From: CAZAFM01 sp964484395
GTDB lineage: Bacteria; Campylobacterota; Campylobacteria; Campylobacterales; CAZAFM01
Direction: 5' to 3'
DNA: 39,539 bases
Assembly: GCA_964484395.1 (NCBI GenBank)
Contig: CAZAFM010000008.1
Span: 1-39,539 of the forward strand
Positions 23,426 through 31,396 of this stretch are shown piece by piece (position 1 is the stretch's first letter; each line of letters begins with the position of its first letter). The translations under genes were made by a program, and so were the position numbers. The notes under the pieces are model-generated. The model made no database searches, had not been told where the DNA came from, and saw only the letters and a list, made by a program, of their open reading frames with translations.

Positions 23426-25176
23426 GGGAGCTTAGCTACCCTATAGACCTCTTCTAGGCTTGTTTTTCCAGCTAATGCCTTTGATATTCCATCTTCAAAC
23501 ATCGTCAAAAAGCCATCTTTTAGTGCTTCTTGATAGATATTGTCCTTAGAAGCACCATCTACTATCATTCTTTTCATATTCTCATTTACAAGCAGTACCT
23601 CACTTAGAAGTTCTCTGCCACTATATCCGCTCATATCGCACTCTTTACAACCATGTGACCTATAAAATGTGTAGTTCTCTGGTATATATGCTCTAAGCTC
23701 CTCTTCAAGCATATCTGGTATATCAACCTCATATATACAGTGCTGACATAGTCTTCTTACAAGCCTTTGGGCAGATATTCCAGCTAGAGCTGAGCTTATA
23801 AAAAAGCTCTCTATTCCCATATCTATAAGTCGAGTAATAGAGCTAATAGCATCATTAGTATGAAGTGTAGCAAAAACTAAATGACCAGTAAGCGCGGCTT
23901 GAATAGCAATCCTTAGTGTATCTTGATCCCTAACCTCACCTACCATGATAATATCAGGATCTTGTCTTAGAATGCTCTTTAGTGCTGTAGCGAAGGTTAG
24001 TCCTGCTTTTTCATTTACCATTACTTGGTTAACTCCGGGCATCTGATACTCTACTGGGTCTTCTACAGTTATGATTTTTTCGCTTACACGCTTTATAGCA
24101 TTTAGGGCTGCATATAGGGTTGTAGTTTTACCACTACCCGTTGGACCTGTTACGAACATTATTCCGTATGGGGATTTTATACCTTTATTGAAGCGCTTGA
24201 AGTTGTGCGTACTTATACCCAGCTCTTCTAGTTTTACTAAAACCTTTGATTTATCAAGTATTCTACTAACAATAGACTCACCAGTAACTGTAGGCATAGA
24301 GGAGACTCTAAAGTCATAGTCGTTTCCAAAAAAAACACTTGAAAATCTCCCATCTTGAGGTTTTCGTTTTTCAGCTATATCCATACCAGCTAGAAGCTTC
24401 ATCCTTGAGCTAAGTGGCGGATATACATCCCTATCAAATCTAAAAACCTGTTGCAACATTCCATCTACTCTACATCTAATTATTGTAGCATCTACAGCAC
24501 CTTCTATATGTACATCACTAGCATTTAATCTAATTGCTGTTTCAAATATCACATCAATAAGCTTCATAATGGAGGACTGCTCACTATTTAAAGCACCCTC
24601 ATCCATTCTCTTTATCTCTCGCCTAACTTTCTCAACTAACTCTTTGACACTATCATGTAGCTCTAACCTAGTAACAACATCTCGTACCTGCTCCCTTGTA
24701 GCTAGCGTGAAGACAAGTGGTTTTTTCTTGATAATCCTAGTAAATGTATCCTTTGCATCTTCATTAAAAGGATCCATCATAGCTACATATATATTTTGTT
24801 CATCCTCTGAAAAAGGAAAGGCATAAAATCTTTTTATCTGGGTAAAAGGAACATACGAAGCTACTTTCTCATCAACCTCAACAAGATCTAAATCTATAAA
24901 TTCCATATCTTCATTATCAGCCAAAAGCCTCAGTACAATATCCTCAGTAGCTGGAAAGTCCTCTAATATAGAGTTTAGTACAAGCCTACCCTCTTTACAC
25001 TCATCAGCAAAAAACCCTAAAAGCTCCCCTTCTTGTATAAAACCCAAGTCAACTAGAACTCTTACAATCTTTTTTCTTTTGACCTGTTTTTTTTGAACCT
25101 CTAGGGCTTCTTGTAGCTGCTCATCTGTAATAAGCCCCTCTTGTATAAGCCTATCACCTATCCTCTGGGTAGCCAA
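23422..25176 (-). CDS. ctsE: type II/MSHA-type assembly ATPase (MshE/CtsE-like) with MshEN domain
   Basis: GspE/PilB family, 584 residues. The N-terminus matches the MshEN pattern, RIGDRLIQEGLITDEQLQEA followed by a related repeat (VRVLVDLGFIQEGELLGFF), which binds c-di-GMP in MshE. The ATPase core has Walker A GPTGSGKTTTLY near residue 345, an Asp box (TVEDPVEYQMPGVNQ), Walker B (ILRQDPDIIMVGEVRD) and the His box region (FATLHTND). Two CxxC pairs (CQHC, CKEC) form the usual zinc site. It powers fibre assembly and overlaps both neighbours' reading frames or abuts them, so the operon is tight. Confidence 0.9.
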   Translation of the reverse strand: MATQRIGDRLIQEGLITDEQLQEALEVQKKQVKRKKIVRVLVDLGFIQEGELLGFFADECKEGRLVLNSILEDFPATEDIVLRLLADNEDMEFIDLDLVEVDEKVASYVPFTQIKRFYAFPFSEDEQNIYVAMMDPFNEDAKDTFTRIIKKKPLVFTLATREQVRDVVTRLELHDSVKELVEKVRREIKRMDEGALNSEQSSIMKLIDVIFETAIRLNASDVHIEGAVDATIIRCRVDGMLQQVFRFDRDVYPPLSSRMKLLAGMDIAEKRKPQDGRFSSVFFGNDYDFRVSSMPTVTGESIVSRILDKSKVLVKLEELGISTHNFKRFNKGIKSPYGIMFVTGPTGSGKTTTLYAALNAIKRVSEKIITVEDPVEYQMPGVNQVMVNEKAGLTFATALKSILRQDPDIIMVGEVRDQDTLRIAIQAALTGHLVFATLHTNDAISSITRLIDMGIESFFISSALAGISAQRLVRRLCQHCIYEVDIPDMLEEELRAYIPENYTFYRSHGCKECDMSGYSGRELLSEVLLVNENMKRMIVDGASKDNIYQEALKDGFLTMFEDGISKALAGKTSLEEVYRVAKLP

Positions 25177-25177
25177 T

Positions 25178-26152
25178 CTACCTCTCCAAGCCTTCTAAAG
25201 CTACTTTTGCTTTGTTTGCTTCTGGGTTGTTACTTATGTATGTTTTCAATATCTTAACTGCATCCTCTTTTTTACCAAGAGCATTTAAAGAGTTTGCAAA
25301 AACTATCCAACTATCCTCTTTTTTTGAATCATGTTCATTAGCTATTAACGCCCATTTGCTAGCCTCTGTGTACTCTTTTGAACTATAGTAGAGCCTTGCT
25401 ATATCTAATGCTATGTTATATGATGGGGTGCTACTGTATCTTTTTGTTAAGCTCTGTATTTTAGCATCTACATCTATCTGCTTAGATTCAAGTGTAAGGG
25501 TTGATTCTCTATCTACCCTCTCCTCTTTTGTGTCTTCATTCAGAGTATCAACAATACCTATTTGCTCATCTACTTCAATATTAAGCTCTTCATTATCACT
25601 TAGCGGTGAGACAAAGCCCTTAGCATATATCCAGCCAAAATCAGCCAAAAGCCAATCTCCCGCCCTCTCATTCTCACAGACTATATCCCCTCTATAATAC
25701 TTATCTATTACCTCTGAGGATGTTGTTGGGGCACTTCTTACATTTAGTGCATCTACTATCACTTCATAGCACTCTTTGTTTTTGATACTAATTGGCTCTC
25801 TTGCACCATTTTGTGCTATTTGACTTAATGCTACCTCTTCTACTTCTTTTATCTCATCTGTATCTTTAATCTCTTCTGCATCTTTTGTTGTGTTTTTATC
25901 TTCTGTAGTATTTACTACCTCTTTGGTGGTATTTTGCTCAACCACTACCATCTCTTGCTTAGCATTTTTTATTTTGTTCTCAATAGTTGCAACCTCATAC
26001 TTACTATGACTCACAGGATATGTATAGTACAAAAATATAAAATAACTAGCAACGCCAATTACAACCACGCTCATTGGTAGCAAATAAAGTTTTGCATACT
26101 TTTTCAACCTATATGTCCTCCACTTTTTTTCTAGCTCTTTGTAGTTATGCAC
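25178..26152 (-). CDS. membrane-anchored SH3b plus TPR protein at the MshN position
   Basis: The 324-residue protein has a short cytoplasmic start, one membrane helix (about 22-46, LYLLPMSVVVIGVASYFIFLYY), an acidic Thr/Glu-rich linker, a bacterial SH3 domain (about 128-187, VDALNVRSAPTTSSEVIDKY through GWIYAKGFVSPL), and two or more TPR units at the C-terminus (about 240-320, ALDIARLYYSSKEYTEASKWA). In the MSHA locus the gene between the AAA ATPase and the assembly ATPase is mshN, a TPR protein, so position and TPRs agree. The SH3b domain suggests peptidoglycan contact in the periplasm. It overlaps the AAA ATPase gene by 8 bases. Confidence 0.72.
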   Translation of the reverse strand: MHNYKELEKKWRTYRLKKYAKLYLLPMSVVVIGVASYFIFLYYTYPVSHSKYEVATIENKIKNAKQEMVVVEQNTTKEVVNTTEDKNTTKDAEEIKDTDEIKEVEEVALSQIAQNGAREPISIKNKECYEVIVDALNVRSAPTTSSEVIDKYYRGDIVCENERAGDWLLADFGWIYAKGFVSPLSDNEELNIEVDEQIGIVDTLNEDTKEERVDRESTLTLESKQIDVDAKIQSLTKRYSSTPSYNIALDIARLYYSSKEYTEASKWALIANEHDSKKEDSWIVFANSLNALGKKEDAVKILKTYISNNPEANKAKVALEGLER

Positions 26153-26942
26153 GAATCAACCTTAAATCAATTGCTGCCATCTCAAGCAGCTTTAGATAGC
26201 CCTTCCTATCATCCATAGAGTTAGGATTGTTTTGATAGAAATAATCACATATATCAAACAGTTTATATAAAACTACATTAATCTGTCGTAAATTACCCTT
26301 AGTTACTCTATAAATAAACCTAAAATCCTTCTTACTAAACCGATGCACAACATCAAAGAGGTTTGATTTTAGCATTATTTTTTCTACATACTCTATGGTT
26401 TCACTCTGATTTAGAGGCTCTAACTCTATGATATTCCATATCCTACTTCTGAAGTGATCTTTGTTTACAACTGAGTCTTTTTCAAACTTGTGCATTATAA
26501 GTACAAACTTAAAAACACCCTTATCACTTAGCATTCTTATGAAGTCCAATTGATCTTCTGGGTAGTTTTGAGCCTCATCTACAAACACAGTCACACTACT
26601 ACCTTCAAGCTCCCCTACTAAACTCTCTATAACCTTATCTAGGTTAAACCTCTGAGGTGTTTTTCCTGTTATCTCTTTTGCAAGCCTCTTGACAAACTCC
26701 TCAATCCCAATAACAGGCATCTCAAGATATATAACTCCATCATGGCTACCCAAGTCACTAAGCACTCTTTTTACAAGAAATGTCTTTCCAACTCCGGGGT
26801 AGCCAGTGATGGTAGTAAGTGGAGTTTTGTTTAAAAAAACTTGATCTTCTATATGGTTTTTTTTAGAAGCAAACTTAGCTATCTCTATGTAGGCTTTGTT
26901 CTCATCCAAAAAAATATGTTTTGACTCTTCAAATCTGTTCAT
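26145..26942 (-). CDS. ctsP: ExeA/MshM-like AAA ATPase (CtsP position)
   Basis: The 265-residue ATPase has Walker A GYPGVGKTFLVKR near residue 48, Walker B VTVFVDEAQNY near residue 115, and a sensor region (FKFVLIMHKFEKD). It belongs to the ExeA/MshM group, which helps the secretin pass or assemble in the cell wall. C. jejuni CtsP is a nucleotide-binding protein needed for DNA uptake and occupies the same place. Unlike ExeA it lacks a C-terminal peptidoglycan-binding domain; the SH3b protein encoded next may supply that function. The ATG overlaps the stop of micro-ORF B (TAATG) and is preceded by AAGGAG. Confidence 0.83.
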   Translation of the reverse strand: MNRFEESKHIFLDENKAYIEIAKFASKKNHIEDQVFLNKTPLTTITGYPGVGKTFLVKRVLSDLGSHDGVIYLEMPVIGIEEFVKRLAKEITGKTPQRFNLDKVIESLVGELEGSSVTVFVDEAQNYPEDQLDFIRMLSDKGVFKFVLIMHKFEKDSVVNKDHFRSRIWNIIELEPLNQSETIEYVEKIMLKSNLFDVVHRFSKKDFRFIYRVTKGNLRQINVVLYKLFDICDYFYQNNPNSMDDRKGYLKLLEMAAIDLRLIRA

Positions 26943-27138
26943 TATTTCAACTCCTTTTTGAACAAGTCCAAAAAGAACTCCTCAGCGGAGGGCTCACGCA
27001 CCCTTGGTGCTTTGATGAAAAATATTCTATTTTTCATTATTTCAACTCCTTTTTGAACAAGTCCAAAAAGAACTCCTCAGCGGAGGGCTCACGCACCCTT
27101 GGTGCTTTATCTAAACTCCTTTTTGAACAAGTCCAAAA
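26940..27138. repeat. tandem duplication: two identical 74-bp copies (95-bp period) plus a 25-bp third piece
   Basis: Bases 26940-27013 and 27035-27108 are identical over 74 positions. A third partial copy (AACTCCTTTTTGAACAAGTCC and four more bases) occupies 27114-27138. Between full copies lies a 21-base spacer, part of which (CTATTTTTCAT) also recurs after the third piece at 27143-27153. On the minus strand each unit carries a strong AAAAAGGAG ribosome-binding site eight bases before an ATG. Perfect identity indicates a recent duplication, or an assembly-level duplicate that coverage would reveal. Confidence 0.9.
26942..27037 (-). CDS. micro-ORF B (31 residues) coupled to the AAA ATPase gene
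   Basis: Starts MKNRIFFIKAPRVREPS and ends LFKKELK, then TAA overlapping the ctsP ATG. Its own ATG overlaps the stop of micro-ORF A and is preceded by AAAAAGGAGTTGAAATA. The last 23 residues are identical to those of micro-ORF A. Either a tiny operon member duplicated recently, or a leader sequence whose translation sets ctsP expression. No family recognised. Confidence 0.4.
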   Translation of the reverse strand: MKNRIFFIKAPRVREPSAEEFFLDLFKKELK

Positions 27139-27153
27139 TGCTCTATTTTTCAT
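27037..27153 (-). CDS. micro-ORF A (38 residues) overlapping the secretin stop
   Basis: The ATG at 27153 lies inside the last codons of the secretin gene (GATGAAAAATAG), an 11-base overlap in another frame. The protein begins MKNRAFWTCSKRSLD and finishes with the same 23-residue tail as micro-ORF B. Its first part reads through the third, partial repeat copy in a different frame, so its N-terminus is probably an accident of the duplication. Confidence 0.33.
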   Translation of the reverse strand: MKNRAFWTCSKRSLDKAPRVREPSAEEFFLDLFKKELK

Positions 27154-28768
27154 CACTACCTACTTTATCTTTATCTGATGTGGAGTTTCCATCTAATATA
27201 CTCTGAGATAGAGAGTAACCCATATCTCCTAAGCTTATTTTGTTATCTTCATCTCCACCTACTATATGTGGTGTGATGACAATAACTAGCTCTTCATTAT
27301 TATAGCTTGTACTGCTATGTTTAAAGGCATAACCTAATAGTGGAATATCTCCAAAGAATGGTACCTTTGTCTCTTTTTGGGTTTTATCTTTTTTGATTAG
27401 ACCTCCTAGAATAATTCTCTCTCCATTTTTAGCTCTTATAATTGAAGATAGTTGCGAAGAAGTAAGGTTTGGTGGCTTACTAAGTGCAGTAGATGCGCTC
27501 TCTACATCTATTCCTTTTGTCCCGGTAATTGAAGGGTTTATTTTAAGAATAAGCTCATCATCATCAATAGAAGGAGTTATATCAAGGAGTATTCCTGCAA
27601 AGACTGAAGGATAGGTGTTGGCCGTGTTGGTGTTTGTCCCGCCACTATCTGAAGTTTGATAGACAACATTACTCTCATATCTTATAATATCTCCTACACT
27701 TATTAGAGCTGGCTGGTTATTTAGTGTGATGACTTTTGGACTTGAGACAGTGCTTACATCCCCATAGTTTTTTAGAAAGTCCACTACTCGGTTTAGAGAT
27801 ATCTGCGCACTAAAAACAGAGTAGCCAAAGTTTCTAGTAGATTCACCTACACTTCCTACAGTAGATATAATAGGTTCGCCTGCCCCTCCTCCTGTATCAT
27901 CTCCTCCATCACTAGGATAGCTTACATCATCACTTAACTCTGGGTAGTTCGCGCCTCTATTCATAATTCCACTTACTGCATATTGAGCTGCTACATTTTG
28001 TAGATTTAAAAGCTGATTCCAGTCTATTCCCATATTTTGTGAGTTTGAGTTGGTGACTTTTAGGATAGAGACATCTATCATTACAGAGCTATGGAGGCTT
28101 TTTTCTATACTATTTATATATTTTTTAGCTCTATCTACCTCCTCTTGAGTGCCCTTAATAGTTACTAGTCCTGATGCTCTATTTATCACAACTGCTTTAT
28201 CAGCACTACTAGAGTTTGTATCAACTTGCATATCAAAAACTATAGTATTTAAATCTGTTTTTAAATCATTCCAAAAAGTTTGCAAATACTCATCATTATA
28301 TTTTATAGTGGAGTCTGTTGAGCCTTTGCTTCCTGTATTACCAGAAGTATTTGCGACGCTCTCAGTTCCACTATTTGAAACAGTTATTGAAGTTTGTGAT
28401 TGATTATCTTGGAACCTCACACCGCCTACATAGTTTATCTTAAAGGTCTCAGTTATATAGTAGCTTATCTTAAGAAGGTTGCCGGTAAATGTGTAGTTTA
28501 GATTTCGCTCATTTATGAGAATATCAAGAAGTTCATCAAAGCCTACATTTTTTAGCGACATAGGACCTGAGGGAGTGTTTAGTATCATCTGTGATTTGGT
28601 ATCTTTAACAGATATAGCGAAGCTACATTCTGAAGCTAGAGAGGTTAAGACTTCTAAAGGTGTAATAGAATTATTACCACCTGATATATCAAAAACCCTA
28701 TCACTGCAACTAGATGCATATAGAGATACAGAAAAAAGGGATATTATAACTAGTTTTAAAAATTTCAC
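27143..28768 (-). CDS. ctsD: outer-membrane secretin (MshL/CtsD/PilQ family)
   Basis: The 541-residue protein has a signal peptide (MKFLKLVIISLFSVSLYASS), an STN-like domain (PLEVLTSLASECSFAISV, then LDILINERNLNYTFTG), an N1-type domain around residue 190 (AVVINRASGLVTIKGTQEEVDRA), and the C-terminal secretin barrel with the signature KNGERIILGGLIKKDKTQKE followed by VPFFGDIPLLGYAFKHSS and ELVIVITPHIV. It forms the gated outer-membrane ring for fibre or DNA passage. The Gly/Asp-rich stretch GGDDTGGGAGEP is a flexible loop. Its 3' end runs into the duplicated micro-ORF segment. C. jejuni CtsD is the transformation counterpart. Confidence 0.9.
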   Translation of the reverse strand: MKFLKLVIISLFSVSLYASSCSDRVFDISGGNNSITPLEVLTSLASECSFAISVKDTKSQMILNTPSGPMSLKNVGFDELLDILINERNLNYTFTGNLLKISYYITETFKINYVGGVRFQDNQSQTSITVSNSGTESVANTSGNTGSKGSTDSTIKYNDEYLQTFWNDLKTDLNTIVFDMQVDTNSSSADKAVVINRASGLVTIKGTQEEVDRAKKYINSIEKSLHSSVMIDVSILKVTNSNSQNMGIDWNQLLNLQNVAAQYAVSGIMNRGANYPELSDDVSYPSDGGDDTGGGAGEPIISTVGSVGESTRNFGYSVFSAQISLNRVVDFLKNYGDVSTVSSPKVITLNNQPALISVGDIIRYESNVVYQTSDSGGTNTNTANTYPSVFAGILLDITPSIDDDELILKINPSITGTKGIDVESASTALSKPPNLTSSQLSSIIRAKNGERIILGGLIKKDKTQKETKVPFFGDIPLLGYAFKHSSTSYNNEELVIVITPHIVGGDEDNKISLGDMGYSLSQSILDGNSTSDKDKVGSDEK

Positions 28769-29176
28769 CTACTTAGCCTTCAGTATAGTCTCTTCAAATA
28801 TAAATAATTTTTTTATTTTATCACCATTTTTTAAAATTACGCTGTTTTCGCTTATTTCCTCTATACTGTACTCATTAACACTCTGATTTTTATCATACCA
28901 TCTACCATCTATCTTAATTCTCTCATCAAAAATAGCTTGAAGCTTTATAGGTTCTCCTATTTCTAAAACTGGCAGTGTTTTATTATCTTCACTAGTTTTT
29001 TTCTCTACTACTCCTATTTTTGCAGGGTCAAATGGGTTATATGAACTATCTATCTCTTTTTCTAAAAGTAGCGACCTATCTTCATTTGATAATGAATCTA
29101 ATTGTTCTAGAATCCTAGAAGTATCAAGCGCATACAGTGTAATAGATACTAGTGAGATAAAAACTAAATTTTTCAA
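28769..29176 (-). CDS. small exported pilus/uptake accessory protein (MshK/CtsR position)
   Basis: The 135-residue protein has a signal peptide (MKNLVFISLVSITLYA). The C-terminal half IKLQAIFDERIKIDGRWYDK and onward resembles the PilP/MshK-type beta domain (AIF..R..IDGRWY), which bridges the inner-membrane complex and the secretin. It abuts the secretin gene and overlaps the PilO-like gene by 4 bases. Position matches mshK in Vibrio and, I believe, ctsR in Campylobacter. Sequence evidence is modest; context makes the assignment likely. Confidence 0.65.
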   Translation of the reverse strand: MKNLVFISLVSITLYALDTSRILEQLDSLSNEDRSLLLEKEIDSSYNPFDPAKIGVVEKKTSEDNKTLPVLEIGEPIKLQAIFDERIKIDGRWYDKNQSVNEYSIEEISENSVILKNGDKIKKLFIFEETILKAK

Positions 29177-29787
29177 AAGCTAAGCCTTTTGGATGATAGA
29201 TTCAAATCTAGTACCATCCCATCTTCAAAGAGGATTTTTCCGTTTTGCACTCTTAAAAGTGGCTCACTTACCTCTATATGGTTTATATATTTGAGCATAT
29301 TCTTAAACTCACCTACACCCTTTAGATTTGCACTAAAGTATCTAAAGTTCTCATCAGTATGTATGGATGTTTGTAGATTTTCTATCTCTATTTTCTGTTT
29401 TTTAGCTAGGTTTGTTATAAACTTCAAAGACTCATTCCATCTTTTTTGCGCACTCTCAAACTCTATAGCTTTTGCTTTTATACCATCTATCTGGTTGTTT
29501 ATCTGCTCTTTTTGTTGGTCTAGTTTTTGCATCTGTTCTGTTAGATTTGCTAATGAGTTAGCACCCTCTATATTCCCTATGACACCTTGATATAGGGATA
29601 TGTCCTCAGTAATACTATTGTGTGTTTGCTGGGCTTTTTTAAGAGCGTCTTTAGAGTATGGATATAGATAGAAGTATGAGATAAAGATAAATAGAATAGC
29701 TGGAAAGGCAATAAGGATATACTTTTCACTATCTTTTCTACCCTCAAAAAAACTATCAATCCTATCTAGAAGCTCCAAAAACTTCAT
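29173..29787 (-). CDS. PilO/MshJ-like inner-membrane alignment protein
   Basis: 204 residues: a short cytoplasmic start, one membrane helix (about 26-45, ILIAFPAILFIFISYFYLYP), a coiled coil (LTEQMQKLDQQKEQINNQID), and a C-terminal small alpha/beta domain (FRYFSANLKGVGEFKNMLKYINHIEVSEPLLRV). This is the layout of PilO/GspM-type proteins, which pair with the PilN-type protein encoded just upstream. Overlaps of 4 bases at both ends place it firmly in the operon. MshJ is the corresponding name in the MSHA system. Confidence 0.7.
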   Translation of the reverse strand: MKFLELLDRIDSFFEGRKDSEKYILIAFPAILFIFISYFYLYPYSKDALKKAQQTHNSITEDISLYQGVIGNIEGANSLANLTEQMQKLDQQKEQINNQIDGIKAKAIEFESAQKRWNESLKFITNLAKKQKIEIENLQTSIHTDENFRYFSANLKGVGEFKNMLKYINHIEVSEPLLRVQNGKILFEDGMVLDLNLSSKRLSF

Positions 29788-31310
29788 CTAACTACCACCT
29801 TTAGTTTTGACTCATATAGTCTGTTATCTATCTGAGATATCTCATTTATATCTATATCATATCCACCATCTTTTATAGCTCTATCCACAAAAGAGGATAT
29901 ATCATCATCACTATTTGCAATAATATTAAGCTCAAAAACATCACTACCACTATCTTTATAAAACGACAACTCTTTTAGATATAGACTATCTTTTTGTAAA
30001 AGAGAGAGTATATTTAGTAACACTTCACTCTTGCTTACATATTCATCCTCTGCTGCAGTGTAGCTAGATAGTAATGAGAGTAGAGCATCTCTGTTTTTTT
30101 TGGCTTCTTGAAATGAGCTTTTCTTATTTTCTACTCCTTCTTGAAGCTCTTTTAGATTACTCTCTAACTTTTTAGCTCTTACTTCTAGTCTATCTCTTTT
30201 TTCTTGAAGGTTACTGTTTTCAAGCTCTAGGGTATAGCTCTTAGCAAAAAAGTATATAGGCATAGAAAAAGCCAAAATAGCTCCAAGAAGTGCCAAAACT
30301 ACAAGTCTGCCTGAGTCTCTTTGTATTAGCGGCTTTGGCTTTGGGAAGATGGTGAAGTTTAGATTTTCATCTATATTTCCACTCTGAGCATAAAAAAGAC
30401 CAAGAGCCTGAATAGTCTCAGATTTAGAGCTAGCCCCTATGCTTTCTAAAAAACTAAACTCCTCACTCTTTCTACCATAGCTTGCTTCTAAGTACTCATA
30501 CAAAAGAGTCCCAAAGCCACTTTTTGAGTCTACATAGGCGTTTTTATACTCATCAAAGTGATATATCCGCCTAAAAAAAAGTATACTATCATCTATGTCT
30601 TCAGCAATAACACTATAAACCCTTTTTAAAGCACTCTCAAAATCTGCATCTATATCTTCTTTGCTCAATAACTCTAAAAGCTGTTCTTTGTTTATAAGAG
30701 AGGGTGAGCTTTCATTAAAAAGCTCCAGTAGCTCATCTAAGCTATGCTTCAAAAGCCTATACCCTAAAAACCTTCCATCACTATACACAGAGGCAAAGCA
30801 CTCATCCTCTTCATACCAAAAAAAGAGATTAACACCCTTTGGCTCTACAAGTCCTACATCTAGAAGTGGCTTAAAAAGTATAGGAGTAGGAACTATGACA
30901 TCTATATGATTTGTTGAACTACAAGAACCATATAGTCTCTCCAAGCACTCATGCTCAAGTACATAGACAAGGTACTCATCAGTAGAACTACCCATATCTA
31001 CATCACTTTTTTCTACTCTAATAATGTACTCTTTTTCAATATCAATAGCCAAATCTTCTACTATATCATCCTCATAAGCTACTGCTACTTCACTTGGATC
31101 TATCTCATTTGGGACAACTATTGTGCTTTGGTTTATCTTTCTTGCAGGTATGTTTCCTATGTAGAAATTATCTCTTGAGTATTGCGGTAGTGGTAATGTA
31201 CTATCTTGAGCATACTCGTTACAGCTTTTTGGTTCTATATATATATTTTGTGCTTTGTGAGATTTTTTTAAATACTTTTTTAGGTCAAAACTCTTAAAAT
31301 CAATTTTCAT
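29784..31310 (-). CDS. PilM-PilN fusion-like protein (MshI-like)
   Basis: The 508-residue protein has a cytoplasmic N-terminal part of about 330 residues that looks like a divergent PilM/MshI actin-like domain (VFLVYVLEHECLERLYGSC-type region; ECFASVYSDGRFLGYRLLK). One membrane helix (about 336-357, VVLALLGAILAFSMPIYFFAKS) follows, then a coiled coil (LQEKRDRLEVRAKKLESNLKE) and a PilN-like domain. First gene of the eight-gene minus-strand operon, with a TATAAT at 31339-31334 before it. It would anchor the inner-membrane assembly platform, contacting the ATPase. The fusion of PilM-like and PilN-like parts is characteristic of the MSHA branch. Confidence 0.68.
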   Translation of the reverse strand: MKIDFKSFDLKKYLKKSHKAQNIYIEPKSCNEYAQDSTLPLPQYSRDNFYIGNIPARKINQSTIVVPNEIDPSEVAVAYEDDIVEDLAIDIEKEYIIRVEKSDVDMGSSTDEYLVYVLEHECLERLYGSCSSTNHIDVIVPTPILFKPLLDVGLVEPKGVNLFFWYEEDECFASVYSDGRFLGYRLLKHSLDELLELFNESSPSLINKEQLLELLSKEDIDADFESALKRVYSVIAEDIDDSILFFRRIYHFDEYKNAYVDSKSGFGTLLYEYLEASYGRKSEEFSFLESIGASSKSETIQALGLFYAQSGNIDENLNFTIFPKPKPLIQRDSGRLVVLALLGAILAFSMPIYFFAKSYTLELENSNLQEKRDRLEVRAKKLESNLKELQEGVENKKSSFQEAKKNRDALLSLLSSYTAAEDEYVSKSEVLLNILSLLQKDSLYLKELSFYKDSGSDVFELNIIANSDDDISSFVDRAIKDGGYDIDINEISQIDNRLYESKLKVVVR

Positions 31311-31333
31311 TACCGTCTCATCACTCTTTAGAG

Positions 31334-31339
31334 ATTATA
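31334..31339 (-). promoter_or_regulatory. sigma70-type -10 for the msh/cts operon
   Basis: Minus strand AAAGTATATAATCTC has TATAAT ending 24 bases before the ATG at 31310, in the divergent gap to ribE. It is the only obvious promoter before the eight-gene run. Confidence 0.5.
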
Positions 31340-31396
31340 TACTTTAATAGTGCATTTTAGCATATTTTTTTAATTCTACATATAAAGGCAATCAAT

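Noticed and set aside
26940..27138. Direct repeats that might be a CRISPR array
   Set aside because: Only two full units of 74 bp and one fragment, units much longer than CRISPR repeats, one spacer of 21 bases, and no cas genes. The units are coding on the minus strand.
26921..27178. 85-residue plus-strand open frame across the repeats
   Set aside because: It is antisense to the micro-ORFs and ctsP start, repetitive by virtue of the DNA duplication, and lacks a ribosome-binding site.
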